Positions 25,047-34,115 of a stretch of 64,000 nt of DNA are shown here, in pieces. The position numbers and the translations under genes are program-made. Position 1 is the first letter of the stretch. The number at the start of each line of letters is the position of its first letter. The notes beneath the pieces were generated by a model. The model had not been told where the DNA came from and did no database searches. It worked only from the letters and a program-made list of their open reading frames with translations. The DNA comes from Roseomonas sp. (GTDB taxonomy: Bacteria > Pseudomonadota > Alphaproteobacteria > Acetobacterales > Acetobacteraceae). The stretch lies in contig JADCFP010000034.1 in NCBI GenBank assembly GCA_020249465.1, forward strand, positions 1 to 64,000. The letters are read 5' to 3'.

Positions 25047-26363
25047 ATGCCCAAGCAATTTCACCTCGGTTGGTTCTTGCATGGTTCTTCAGTGCAGGCC
25101 TGGGGCGAACCCTGGACCGGCGCCATTGGGCGCGATTGGCGCGTGCCGGAATTGTTTTGCGACATGGCACGCGCGCTGGAACGCGCCTGCTTCGATTATC
25201 TGTTGATTGAAGACAGCAGCTATATCGGCGAAAGCTTCGGCGGCTCGCGCGAGATATATCTGCGCAATGGTCTTTCCGTACCGCGCCAGGACCCGAGTGT
25301 GATCGCAACCCTGATGGCAGCGGCGACCAGCCGGATCGGCATTGTGCCGACCTTATCAACCTTCGCCTATCCGCCCTATTTGCTGGCGCGCCTGGTCGCC
25401 AGCCTGGATCAGGTTTCCAATGGCCGCATTGGCTGGAACATGGTCACCGGCAGCAGCGATTTTGCCGCGATGAATTACGGCCTGCCCGGCATGCCGGAAC
25501 ATGATCTGCGCTATGACATGGCCGATGAATATATGGCGGCAGTAAATGCGCTTTGGGATAGTTGGGAACCCGGCGCGATTCTGGCCGATACGGATAGCGG
25601 CGTTTTGGTGGATCACACCAAGGTCCATGCGGTGAATTTCGAAGGCAAATGGTTCAAGACTCGCGGGCCGCTCAATTCCGGGCCATGCGTCCAAGGGCGC
25701 CCGGTGATTGCCCAGGCCGGCGGCAGCGCGCGTGGCCGGCGCTTTGCCGCGCAGCATGCCGATACAATCGTCGCGAGTGTGAAGGGCGTCGCTGGCATGC
25801 GCGCCTATCGCGATGATGTGCGCGCCCATGCCATTGCCGCCGGGCGCAATCCCGATGACATCAAGGTGCTGTTCACCGTGGCGCCGGAGCTTGGCGATAC
25901 CATGGAAGAAGCCATGCTGAGGCATCGTCAGCGCCTGGCGCGGGCTGAGGCACAGGTGCCTAATCTTCTCGCGCATTTCGGCAAGATCACCAATATTGAT
26001 TTCGGTCAGTACGATCTGGATACCCCGGTGGATCAGCTTGATCTTTGGACCAATGGGCATCAGCAATTGCTGGATGAATTCCGCCGCTTCGCCGGCAAGC
26101 GCAGCCTGCGCCAGGCCATGTTCGCCTATCGCGGCAATCCGGGTTCCATTGAATTGATCGGCACACCCGATGCCGTGGCGTCACAGATGGCTGAGGCGAT
26201 GGAAGAAGCCGGCGGTGATGGGTTCTTGCTGTCGCTCGGCAATGTTAGCCGCCGCGCGATTGCCGAGGTTGCCGATGGGCTGGTGCCGGCGCTGCAGGCG
26301 CGCGGGTTGGTGCGGCGGGCTTATGAATTCACCCATTTCCGGGATAATTTGCGCGCCTTCTGA
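25047..26363 (+). CDS. LLM-class flavin-dependent monooxygenase (NtaA/SnaA/DszA group)
   Basis: A 438-residue bacterial-luciferase-like monooxygenase using FMNH2 from a separate reductase. Family features: 'FHLGWFLHGSSVQAWGEPW' at the N-terminus, 'ATSRIGIVPTLSTFAYPPY', 'NGRIGWNMVTGSSDFAAMNYG', and 'GRPVIAQAGGSARGRRFAA' for flavin phosphate binding. I start at MPKQFHLGW rather than the earlier TTG. Substrates in the family are sulfonates, nitrilotriacetate and thiophenes; none can be assigned here. No flavin reductase is adjacent. Confidence 0.87.
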   Translation: MPKQFHLGWFLHGSSVQAWGEPWTGAIGRDWRVPELFCDMARALERACFDYLLIEDSSYIGESFGGSREIYLRNGLSVPRQDPSVIATLMAAATSRIGIVPTLSTFAYPPYLLARLVASLDQVSNGRIGWNMVTGSSDFAAMNYGLPGMPEHDLRYDMADEYMAAVNALWDSWEPGAILADTDSGVLVDHTKVHAVNFEGKWFKTRGPLNSGPCVQGRPVIAQAGGSARGRRFAAQHADTIVASVKGVAGMRAYRDDVRAHAIAAGRNPDDIKVLFTVAPELGDTMEEAMLRHRQRLARAEAQVPNLLAHFGKITNIDFGQYDLDTPVDQLDLWTNGHQQLLDEFRRFAGKRSLRQAMFAYRGNPGSIELIGTPDAVASQMAEAMEEAGGDGFLLSLGNVSRRAIAEVADGLVPALQARGLVRRAYEFTHFRDNLRAF

Positions 26364-26486
26364 TTGAAGCGGCGCACCCTTGGGCTGCACGGCGGTTGCC
26401 GGGCGCCCCGCGCGCGCTTGGCGTGCCCACCGGCAGGGGATATAAACCGCGCCGGTTTCCCACACACACAAATGAAAGTTACGGCA

Positions 26487-27209
26487 ATGGCCGGCCATTC
26501 CCACGCGAAAAACGTCATGCACCGCAAGGCTGCCCAGGGTGCGAAAAAGGCGCAGGCCTTCGGCAAGCTCATTCGCGAAATCACTGTCTCGGCCAAGATT
26601 GGCCTGCCCGATCCAGTGGCCAATCCGCGGCTGCGCGCTGCCGTGAAGGCTGCGCTGACCGCGAATATGACGCGCGATACGATTGACCGCGCCATCAAGC
26701 GCGCCGTCACCGCTGGGCAGGGCGAGGATTACGAGGAAGTGCGCTATGAAGGCTATGGTCCGCATGGCATCGCTATCATTGCCGAAGCGCTGACCGATAA
26801 CCGTAACCGCACCGGTGGCGATTTGCGGTCCATGTTCGCCAAGAATGGCGGTGCGCTGGGCGAGACAAACTCGGTCGCTTTCCAATTCGAAAGGAAGGGC
26901 GTGCTACGCTACAAGCCCGAAATCGCCTCAGCCGATGCAATGCTGGAAGCCGCGATTGAAGCCGGCGCCGAGGATGTGGAAAGCACCGAAGACGGGCATG
27001 AGGTTTCGACCAGCGTGGAAGACTTCGCCGCGGTGCGTGACGCCTTGGAAGCGCGTTTCGGCACGGCGGAAGCGGCCAGGCTTGAATGGTGGTCCACCAA
27101 TGACATCAAGCTGGATGAGGAACGCGCCAAGGATGTGGTGAAGCTGCTCGATCTTCTGGATGATCACGACGACATCCAGAATATCTACGCGAATCTTGAG
27201 GTGGAATAG
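26487..27209 (+). CDS. YebC/PmpR-family protein
   Basis: A 240-residue YebC-type protein, members of which act as transcription regulators or as ribosome-associated translation factors. The classic N-terminus '[17 protein letters not shown]' sets the start at 26487; the ORF-track TTG start adds 41 non-homologous residues. Further motifs: '[21 protein letters not shown]' and '[22 protein letters not shown]'. Usually it precedes ruvCAB, but here it precedes a thioesterase with an 11-base gap. Confidence 0.93.
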   Translation: MAGHSHAKNVMHRKAAQGAKKAQAFGKLIREITVSAKIGLPDPVANPRLRAAVKAALTANMTRDTIDRAIKRAVTAGQGEDYEEVRYEGYGPHGIAIIAEALTDNRNRTGGDLRSMFAKNGGALGETNSVAFQFERKGVLRYKPEIASADAMLEAAIEAGAEDVESTEDGHEVSTSVEDFAAVRDALEARFGTAEAARLEWWSTNDIKLDEERAKDVVKLLDLLDDHDDIQNIYANLEVE

Positions 27210-27220
27210 GCGCCATCAGC

Positions 27221-27649
27221 ATGGTGGAAACCCGGCTGCGCAATAGCTTCGCCAAGCAAGGGCTGATGCGGCTGTTTGGCGCGGAGATGACCCGTATTGC
27301 GCCCGGTGAGGTTGAAATCTCACTTACGCCAAAGCAGGAGCTTTCACAGCAACATGGTTTTGTCCATGGCGGCGCCTTGACTGCCATTGCCGATAGCGCG
27401 GCGGGTTATGCTGCGCTCAGCCTCATGCCCGCCAATCGCGGTGTGCTGACGACGGAAATGAAAATCAATTTCCTCGCACCCGCTGCGGGGGATCACATCA
27501 TCGCGCGCGGCAAGGTGCTGAAGGCCGGGCGCACGCTTAGTCTGGTGCAGACTGAAATCTTTGCGGTGAACGCCGATCAGGAAAGGCTGATTGCCTTCCT
27601 GACCGCGACCTTCATGACCATCGAAAACCGCGATGGGATTGAAGACTAA
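27221..27649 (+). CDS. PaaI-family hotdog-fold thioesterase
   Basis: A 142-residue acyl-CoA thioesterase of the PaaI type. 'QHGFVHGGALTAIADSAAGYAA' (about residue 47) is the signature helix with its HGG and Asp, and 'TTEMKINFLAPAAGDHIIARG' is the core strand pair. It should hydrolyse short or aromatic acyl-CoAs in the cytoplasm. Translation start ATG at 27221, 11 bases after yebC. The stop TAA is at the border of a repeat A copy. It is convergent with the acyl-CoA synthetase gene. Confidence 0.87.
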   Translation: MVETRLRNSFAKQGLMRLFGAEMTRIAPGEVEISLTPKQELSQQHGFVHGGALTAIADSAAGYAALSLMPANRGVLTTEMKINFLAPAAGDHIIARGKVLKAGRTLSLVQTEIFAVNADQERLIAFLTATFMTIENRDGIED

Positions 27650-27651
27650 CT

Positions 27652-27710
27652 ACGCTTTGTTTGATCGCATTTTCCGAGTCGCCAAGTGATTCCACTTGGC
27701 TTGAAAATGC
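27652..27710 (-). repeat. Intergenic repeat family A, copy 4 (hairpin 1 and linker only, inverted)
   Basis: On the minus strand this reads GCATTTTC-AAGCCAAGTG-GAAT-CACTTGGC-GACTCG-GAAAATGC followed by the linker GATCAAACAAAGCG, and no hairpin 2. It is the only copy of the family in the opposite orientation. The TGA stop of the minus-strand synthetase gene directly abuts its left end (TGA-GCATTTTC), the same arrangement as NeuD-like/A1. It lies between convergent genes. Confidence 0.82.
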
Positions 27711-29606
27711 TCACCTCATCGCCCCTTTCAGCACGATGGTGATCTCATCCAATATAGCCGGATCATCAATGGTGGGCGGCACCGTGTAAGGTTCGGCATC
27801 GGCGATCTTGCGCATGGTGGCGCGCAAGATCTTGCCGCTGCGTGTCTTGGGCAGCCGTGCCACCACCTTCGCATCCTTGAAGGCAGCAACGGGGCCGATC
27901 TTTTCGCGCACTAGCCCAACCAATTCGCGCGCCAGCGCATCTTCCGGCTTGTTCACGCCGGATTTCACCACCACCAGACCAAGCGGCACTTGCCCCTTCA
28001 GCGTATCGCGCACGCCAACCACGGCGCATTCGGCGATATCGGGATGCGCCGCCAGCACTTCTTCCATCGCCCCTGTCGAAAGCCGATGGCCCGCGACATT
28101 GATGATGTCATCGGTGCGGCTCATCACCGAAACATAGCCTTCTTCGTCAATCATTCCGGCATCGGCAGTGCTGTAATGGCCTGCAAAATGCGACAGATAG
28201 GCTTCCTTGAAACGCTCATCGGCCTGATAGAGTGTCGGCAAGGCTGACGGCGGCAAGGGCAGCTTCACCGCAAGGCTGCCGATTTGGCCGCGTGGGACAG
28301 GCTGGCCGGCCTCATCCAACACCACCACATCATAGCCAGGCGCGGGCTTGCCGCCGGAACCGGCGCGGGTTGGGAAAAGCCCAAGGCCCCGGAAATTACC
28401 AGTGATGGTCCAGCCGGTTTCCGTCTGCCACCAATGATCCACAACGGGTTTTTGCAACAGCCGTTCTGACCAAATGATGGTGTCGGGGTCACAACGCTCG
28501 CCCGCCAGATACAGAGCTTCCAGCTTCGACAGATCGTATTTCTTCAAGAAAACGCCATCCGGGTCTTCCTTTTTGATGGCGCGAATGGCGGTGGGCGCGG
28601 TGAACAGCAGCTTCACGCCATGATCGGCGCAAACGCGCCAGAAGGTGCCGGGGTCGGGCGTGCCAACCGGCTTGCCTTCAAACAAGACGGTGGTGCAGCC
28701 GGCCAGCAGCGGCGCGTAGACGATGTAGGAATGCCCCACCACCCAGCCGACATCAGAAGCCGCCCAATACACACCGCCGGGCTTCATCCCATAAACCAAT
28801 TCCATGGAATGATGCAGCGCGACGGCATGCCCGCCATTGTCGCGCAAAATCCCCTTGGGCTGGCCGGTGGTGCCTGAGGTGTACAAGATGTAAAGCGGAT
28901 CAGTTGCCGCGACAGAAACGCACGCATGCGGTGCGGCGGCGTCTTCCACCGCCAGCAAATCCTCATCCCGCCCGGGAGTCAGATCGCAAGGCGCTTGCGG
29001 GCGCTGCAGGATCAGTACGCAGGATGGCTTATGCGGCGAAAGCGCAATCGCTTCATCCAGCAGCGGCTTGTATTTCACGACGCGCCCTGGCTCCAAGCCG
29101 CAGGATGCGCTGATGATCGCTTTCGGTTTGGCATCCGCAATACGGCTCGCGAGCTCCGCCGCCGCGAAGCCGCCGAACACGACGGAATGCACAGCACCAA
29201 GCCGCGCGGTTGCCAGCATGGCAATCGCTGCTTCCGGCACCATGGGCATATAGATCACCACGCGGTCGCCCTTGGTAATGCCGCGCGCGGCCAGGGCGCC
29301 GGCCAGCTTCGCCACGCGGTGCTGCAATTCGGCATAGGTGATGCGCTGAACCTGCCCGGTCATCGGGCTGTCATAGATGATTGCAACCTGCTGCCCGCGC
29401 CCGGCAGCGACATGGCGATCCACGGCATTATGGCAGGTATTCAGCGCCGCATCGGGAAACCAGCGCCCGTAAACGCCCATCGAGGCATCAAAAATCCGCT
29501 GCGGTGCGCGGTCCCAATCAATGCCGCGCGCAGCCTCTGCCCAATAGGCTTCGGGGTCGCGCTTCCAGCGCGCATGGGTCGCGTCATATTGCGTGGCCTC
29601 GGACAT
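27711..29606 (-). CDS. prpE: Propionyl-CoA synthetase / acetyl-CoA-synthetase-like ligase
   Basis: A 631-residue ANL-superfamily acyl-CoA synthetase. The early 'LNTCHNAVDRHV' (about residue 55) is typical of PrpE. Motifs: P-loop-like 'ILYTSGTTGQPKGI' (about residue 240), 'HWWQTETGW', and the C-terminal catalytic Lys in 'TRSGKILR' (about residue 595). It activates propionate or acetate to the CoA ester with ATP. No prpBCD methylcitrate genes are nearby, but a symporter pair for short carboxylates lies 6 kb away. The stop abuts repeat A4. Confidence 0.88.
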   Translation of the reverse strand: MSEATQYDATHARWKRDPEAYWAEAARGIDWDRAPQRIFDASMGVYGRWFPDAALNTCHNAVDRHVAAGRGQQVAIIYDSPMTGQVQRITYAELQHRVAKLAGALAARGITKGDRVVIYMPMVPEAAIAMLATARLGAVHSVVFGGFAAAELASRIADAKPKAIISASCGLEPGRVVKYKPLLDEAIALSPHKPSCVLILQRPQAPCDLTPGRDEDLLAVEDAAAPHACVSVAATDPLYILYTSGTTGQPKGILRDNGGHAVALHHSMELVYGMKPGGVYWAASDVGWVVGHSYIVYAPLLAGCTTVLFEGKPVGTPDPGTFWRVCADHGVKLLFTAPTAIRAIKKEDPDGVFLKKYDLSKLEALYLAGERCDPDTIIWSERLLQKPVVDHWWQTETGWTITGNFRGLGLFPTRAGSGGKPAPGYDVVVLDEAGQPVPRGQIGSLAVKLPLPPSALPTLYQADERFKEAYLSHFAGHYSTADAGMIDEEGYVSVMSRTDDIINVAGHRLSTGAMEEVLAAHPDIAECAVVGVRDTLKGQVPLGLVVVKSGVNKPEDALARELVGLVREKIGPVAAFKDAKVVARLPKTRSGKILRATMRKIADAEPYTVPPTIDDPAILDEITIVLKGAMR

Positions 29607-29820
29607 TGTTCCCCCCTTTTTTGCGGTAGCGCTGAACTGGACTTAGCGTGCCGTCTTGGCCCGGCGCAGCGCAAGCCCCGATGCAATAATCGCGCGCCGC
29701 GCCGCCTGGTTTTGCGCTGGCGCAAGCCAGGCGCCGAGATTTCTGGAAACCCTCAGCCAAATCATGCAAGCCTGATCCCATGCCCCTGCCACGCCCCACC
29801 CCAAGCCTGCCCGCCCGCCC

Positions 29821-30528
29821 GTGAGCGGCTTCCTCCGCCGTGCCCTGGGTGCACTTGGCAATGGGCTGAAGCCTGGCTTGCGCGAATTTCTTCGCGCCCG
29901 GGCGCATTTCCACGCGGCCCTTCCCGCCGGCCCGCTGATCGCCCAGCGCTATGTGGTGTTTGATCTGGAATCGACGGGGCTTGATGTCAGCGGCGGCGAC
30001 CGGCTGCTGTCCATCGGCGCGGTCCGGCTACGCGATGGCGAGGCGCGCGAAAGCTTCACCACCCTGGTCAACCCCGCCCGAGCCATCCCGCCCGGGTCCA
30101 TCCGCTATCACGGCATTACCGACGCCATGGTGGCCGACGCACCGCCCGCCGCTGAAGCGCTTGCGCAGTTTCAGGAATTTATCGGTGATGATGTGCTGGT
30201 GGCGCATAATGCTGCGTTCGACCGCGCCCTGATCTTCGCTGAGGAGTTTCGCGGCGCGCCCGCCATCGGCAATCCCTTCCTGTGCAGTGTTGAGACGTCA
30301 CGCTGGCTGGACCCCGAGGAAGCGGATCATTCGCTCGATGGCTTATGTGGCCGGGCGGGGATTGTGATTGCCGGGCGGCATCAGGCGCTGGGTGATGCGG
30401 AAGCAACCGCGGCGCTTTGGGTCAGCCTGATCGCGCGTGCCGTGGCGCGCGGCGTGGATGATCTGGCCGAATTGGCCCGGCGCAGTCGCATGACCGCCGC
30501 CATGGCCGCGACGGCAGAGCATTTTTGA
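29821..30528 (+). CDS. DnaQ-like 3'-5' exonuclease
   Basis: A 235-residue DEDDh exonuclease of the PolIII-epsilon type. ExoI 'YVVFDLESTGLDVSGGDRLL' (about residue 43), ExoII 'DDVLVAHNAAFDRAL', ExoIII 'ALGDAEATAALW' with the HxxxxD pattern from 'GRHQALGDAEAT'. The GTG start at 29821 is chosen because no in-frame ATG lies before it. It is convergent with the CBS-DUF294 gene (nine bases apart). In many proteobacteria such an exonuclease neighbours a DUF294 nucleotidyltransferase and an acetate symporter, as here. Confidence 0.88.
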   Translation: MSGFLRRALGALGNGLKPGLREFLRARAHFHAALPAGPLIAQRYVVFDLESTGLDVSGGDRLLSIGAVRLRDGEARESFTTLVNPARAIPPGSIRYHGITDAMVADAPPAAEALAQFQEFIGDDVLVAHNAAFDRALIFAEEFRGAPAIGNPFLCSVETSRWLDPEEADHSLDGLCGRAGIVIAGRHQALGDAEATAALWVSLIARAVARGVDDLAELARRSRMTAAMAATAEHF

Positions 30529-30537
30529 GCAGGCCGC

Positions 30538-31980
30538 CTACCAGACCTGCCCAGTGAAACCCGCGAAGCTGGTGCGGGAGAAGCTGCGCACTGCCTTCAA
30601 AGCCCCCCGCAATGCCTGCCGCGCTTCCTTGGGCATGGCTGCGGTGTCCACCAGATTGCCGGGGCGGCGGCCGGCGGCGTGATCCGCCAATTGTTGGCGC
30701 AAGACAACATCCAGCAGCAGGGCAAAGCCAGCCTGCAAAGTGTTTGCTTCCCGCGCCGCGATACTGCCCCGCGCAGCCAGGCCAGCGATGCGCGCCGATG
30801 TGCCGGTTTCAGTGATGCCATCGCGCAGCGCCAGAAGCCGGGTTGCCGCCACCAGCGGCATCAGCCCGTGCAGCTTCAAATCCGTCCGGCTGCCGGGGCC
30901 GGGTTCATCATCGGCAAAGCCACCAAATAGCGTGAGCCCCACCTGCAGGCTGCTGTTTTGCGCTGCCATGGCCGCCAACCAGGCCGGGCGCGAGGCCAAT
31001 AGCGCGGCCAGATGTTGCCTGAGCGAAGCCGCCTCTGCCTCGCCCCCCTGCGCGGGGCGGAAATCAAACACGATATCGCCAAACAGCAGGGCCGCCCCGG
31101 CGCGACGATTGGCCCAGACGCCCATCTGATCGCGCCATTGCCGCGCGGTTTTCCGCCAAAGCGGATTGCGCGCCATGATCCCCCCAGGACAGAGCGGAAA
31201 CCCTGCCTTATCCAGGCGCTGGTTGAAATCCTCGGCAAAGGGGCGGAACCAGGCATCCACGGTGCCGTGGTCCTGATCCGGGTAGTCTTCCAATATCAGG
31301 CCATTATCCTGATCAGGCGTCAGCAGGCTTTCGCCCCGCCCCAGGCTGCCCATGACCAGCAGGGTGAAGGGCACCGGCGCCGCGCCGTGATCGGCCAGCG
31401 TTTCCGCCAGAATGCGCCGATGCAGATCAAGGTTGATGCCATTGACCAGCCGCACCACGGCTTCGGCACCAAGACCTTCCGCCAACAGGGTGCGGGCAAT
31501 GCCGGCCTGGGCGGCTTTGATGGCCGCAACATCGCCTGATAGCGCTTCAAGATGGGTCAGCAACCCGCCCGAGACAGCCGCAAGCGCCTCGGCCCGATGC
31601 AGCATGCCAAGGCAGCGCCCTGCCGCATCCAGCACCGGCAAATGCCGGAGGCCATGTTGGCGGAGCAGCGCAATGGCACGCCAGAGCCCTTCTTCTGGGG
31701 CGCAGGCGATCAGCGGCGCGGTCATGGCGGCGGCAAGCGGTACTTCGGGGGAAAGCTGAAACGCCACGCGGCGCGCGATGTCCTGTTCTGTCAGAATGCC
31801 AATGGCGCAGCCCGCTTCATCCACCACCATCAAGGCCGAAGCGCGTGCCGCCGCCATGGTGGCGATGGCCTGTCCCAAGGGGGCTTCAGCCGGTAGCGCC
31901 GGCGGCGCTGCGCCCATGGCCGCGCTGGCCGGGCCGGTCAGGACGGCGATGGGGGCATGGCCGGATGGGGTGGCGGGCAT
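30538..31980 (-). CDS. CBS-domain DUF294 nucleotidyltransferase-like protein
   Basis: A 480-residue cytoplasmic protein. Residues about 25-150 are a CBS pair ('AIATMAAARASALMVVDEAG...TEQDIARRVAF', 'LRHLPVLDAAGRCLGML') that should bind adenine nucleotides. Then comes a GlnD-like nucleotidyltransferase motif 'LLVMGSLGRGESLLTPDQDNGLIL' (G-S plus D-x-D, about residue 225) and an all-helical C-terminal DUF294_C part. A signalling role tied to carboxylate transport is suggested by its usual neighbours (exonuclease, DUF4212 and symporter), all found here. Confidence 0.87.
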   Translation of the reverse strand: MPATPSGHAPIAVLTGPASAAMGAAPPALPAEAPLGQAIATMAAARASALMVVDEAGCAIGILTEQDIARRVAFQLSPEVPLAAAMTAPLIACAPEEGLWRAIALLRQHGLRHLPVLDAAGRCLGMLHRAEALAAVSGGLLTHLEALSGDVAAIKAAQAGIARTLLAEGLGAEAVVRLVNGINLDLHRRILAETLADHGAAPVPFTLLVMGSLGRGESLLTPDQDNGLILEDYPDQDHGTVDAWFRPFAEDFNQRLDKAGFPLCPGGIMARNPLWRKTARQWRDQMGVWANRRAGAALLFGDIVFDFRPAQGGEAEAASLRQHLAALLASRPAWLAAMAAQNSSLQVGLTLFGGFADDEPGPGSRTDLKLHGLMPLVAATRLLALRDGITETGTSARIAGLAARGSIAAREANTLQAGFALLLDVVLRQQLADHAAGRRPGNLVDTAAMPKEARQALRGALKAVRSFSRTSFAGFTGQVW

Positions 31981-32018
31981 GCCTCAATCCTAACCCAAAC
32001 TGATCTGGCCAAGACATG

Positions 32019-32051
32019 AAAAAAGCGACGCCGTCATCGGGCGCCGCTTTT
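32019..32051 (-). terminator. Rho-independent terminator of the MHS transporter gene
   Basis: On the minus strand: AAAAGCGGCGCC-CGATGA-GGCGTCGCTTTTTT, a GC-rich stem with one mismatch, a short loop and six T. It lies 45 bases after the transporter stop and before the DUF294 gene start. The A-run on the other arm makes it potentially bidirectional. Confidence 0.8.
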
Positions 32052-32095
32052 GTCACATCAGCAGGGCAGGGCGGCAGCGCCGCCCCAACCAATGC

Positions 32096-33772
32096 TTACT
32101 TGTCGTCTTCCGCGTAAATGTCGCGGTCCTTGGTTTCCGGCACGAAGAAGGTGCCGATCACCACCGTCATCAGCGCAATGACGATCGGGTACCACAGCCC
32201 GTAATAAACATCCCCCGTCTGCGCGATCATGGCGAAGCTGGTGGCCGGCAGTAGCCCGCCGAACCAGCCATTGCCGATGTGATAAGGCAGCGACATGGAG
32301 GTATAGCGGATGCGCGTTGGGAATAGCTCCACCAGCGCCGCCGCGATCGGCCCATAAACCATGGTGACATAGATCACGAGCAGCGTGAGCACCCCGATCA
32401 ATACCGCCGGCTGTTCCCGGAAAACATCAAAGGGCGAGGACATTTTCACGACTGAGGGGTTGGACGCCGCCGGATAGCCCGCCGCCGTCAGCGCTGCCGC
32501 CAAATCCCGCGCGAAGGTTGGGCTATTGGCCGGCAGCGGCTGCTGGCCCTGGATATGCACCGTGGCGACCGTGCCTGCCGGGGCGTGTTCGACGGTGTAA
32601 TTCACCGAAGCCCGCGCCAGCGCTGCCTTGGCGATATCGCAAGGCTGGGTGAAGCGCGCCGTGCCGGTCGGGTTGAACTGGAAGGAACAGCCCGCGGGAT
32701 CGGTCACCACCCGCACCGCAATTGTCTGATGCGCCTTATGCAGATCGGGATTGGCTTCCGCGCTCAGCAGCTTGAACAGCGGGAAGTAAGTAAGGGCCGC
32801 AATCAGGCAGCCGCCCAGGATGATCGGCTTGCGGCCAATCCTGTCCGAAAGCCAGCCAAACAGCACGAAACCGCCGGAACCCAGCACCAGCGACCAGGCA
32901 ATGAGCATGTTGGTGGTGAAGCTATCAACCTTGAGCACTTGGCCCAGGAAGAACAGGGCGTAGAATTGCCCCGTGTACCAAACCACCGCCTGACCAGCGA
33001 CGAGGCCGAGCAGCGCGAACAACGCCACCTTGGCATTCTTCCACTGGAAGAAGGCTTCGGAAATTGGCGCCTTGGAATGCTTGCCTTCCGCCTTCATCTT
33101 TTGGAAGGCCGGGCTTTCTTCCATTTGCAGGCGGATCCAGACGGAAATGCCCAGCAGCACAATGGAAAGCAGGAAGGGCACGCGCCAGCCCCAGGCCTTG
33201 AAGGCATCCGGGCCGACCGCAAGCTGCGTGAACAGAATCACGAGCAGCGACAGGAAAAGCCCTGCCGTCGCAGTGATCTGAATGAAGCTGGTGTAAAAGC
33301 CGCGCCGTCCATGTGGGGCGTGTTCGGCCACATAGGTCGCCGCACCACCATATTCGCCACCCAAAGCCAGGCCTTGCAGCAGGCGCAGGATGATCAGGAC
33401 CACCGGGGCGATAATGCCGATCTGATCCGATGTGGGCAGGATACCGACCACGAAGGTGGAAGCGCCCATGATCAGGATAGTGATCAGGAAGGTGTATTTG
33501 CGCCCGACCAGATCGCCGAGGCGGCCAAACACCAGCGCGCCGAAGGGGCGCACCAGGAAGCCGGCGGCAAAGGCGATCAGCGCGAAGATATTGCGGGTGG
33601 TTTCGGGGTATTGGCTGAAGAAGTTGGCGCCAATAACGGCAGCCAATGAACCGTAAAGATAGAAATCATACCATTCGAAAACCGTACCGAGGGAGGAGGC
33701 AAGAATGACCTTCCTCTCTTCACGGGACATTGGCCGGGGTTCAGCCCCGCCGCCCGCTGTTGTTGCACTCAT
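32096..33772 (-). CDS. MHS-family (metabolite:H+ symporter) MFS transporter with periplasmic insert
   Basis: A 558-residue MFS transporter of the ProP/KgtP-like MHS group, importing organic acids or zwitterions with protons. Signatures: 'ASSLGTVFEWYDFYLYG' in TM1, 'GRLGDLVGRKYTF' in loop 2-3, 'RLLQGLALGGEYGGAATYVAEHAP' in TM4-5, and 'GWLSDRIGRKP' in loop 8-9. Between TM9 and TM10, on the periplasmic side, an insert of about 110 residues contains two Cys ('AGCSFQF', 'TQPCDIAK'). The ORF-track start adds 53 residues; MSATTAGG at 33772 has a GAAGG ribosome site. Confidence 0.87.
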   Translation of the reverse strand: MSATTAGGGAEPRPMSREERKVILASSLGTVFEWYDFYLYGSLAAVIGANFFSQYPETTRNIFALIAFAAGFLVRPFGALVFGRLGDLVGRKYTFLITILIMGASTFVVGILPTSDQIGIIAPVVLIILRLLQGLALGGEYGGAATYVAEHAPHGRRGFYTSFIQITATAGLFLSLLVILFTQLAVGPDAFKAWGWRVPFLLSIVLLGISVWIRLQMEESPAFQKMKAEGKHSKAPISEAFFQWKNAKVALFALLGLVAGQAVVWYTGQFYALFFLGQVLKVDSFTTNMLIAWSLVLGSGGFVLFGWLSDRIGRKPIILGGCLIAALTYFPLFKLLSAEANPDLHKAHQTIAVRVVTDPAGCSFQFNPTGTARFTQPCDIAKAALARASVNYTVEHAPAGTVATVHIQGQQPLPANSPTFARDLAAALTAAGYPAASNPSVVKMSSPFDVFREQPAVLIGVLTLLVIYVTMVYGPIAAALVELFPTRIRYTSMSLPYHIGNGWFGGLLPATSFAMIAQTGDVYYGLWYPIVIALMTVVIGTFFVPETKDRDIYAEDDK

Positions 33773-33924
33773 TGAGACGCCTTCCTTCTCTTCTGTCGTT
33801 GCCCGCTTGCCGCCGGTTGGCAGGACGCGCCGCCCAAGGCGGTTTTGGCGCTCGGCACGTTCAAAGGGGCCGGGGCAAAGCCACAGGGCAAGCGTGACTG
33901 TGATGCGCGGGAATTGGGCGTTTC

Positions 33925-34030
33925 GCAACAAAAAATTAAGGAAAATAACAAAAATTACGAAAAATTTCTTGTTAATTACAAAAATTTCAGGATATTTGTG
34001 AAATTCTTGTCATGCAAATCAAGTTTCATG
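33925..34030. promoter_or_regulatory. AT-rich island upstream of the MHS transporter
   Basis: The 344 bases between the transporter start (33772) and the next gene contain no credible ORF. About 100 of them are extremely A/T-rich in an otherwise GC-rich genome. Short repeats occur on the minus strand (GAAATTTTTGTAATT and GAAATTTTTCGTAATT), together with a near-dyad TTGTTAATTACAA. It probably holds the transporter promoter and a regulator site; no specific regulator can be named. Confidence 0.5.
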
Positions 34031-34115
34031 GTGGGTGCCATTTCCTAATTCCAGACGCAGCCGAGCCAGGGCGCCAGCCCGTGGCGCCCGCAAAACCGCC
34101 CATATTGTGTCCGGA

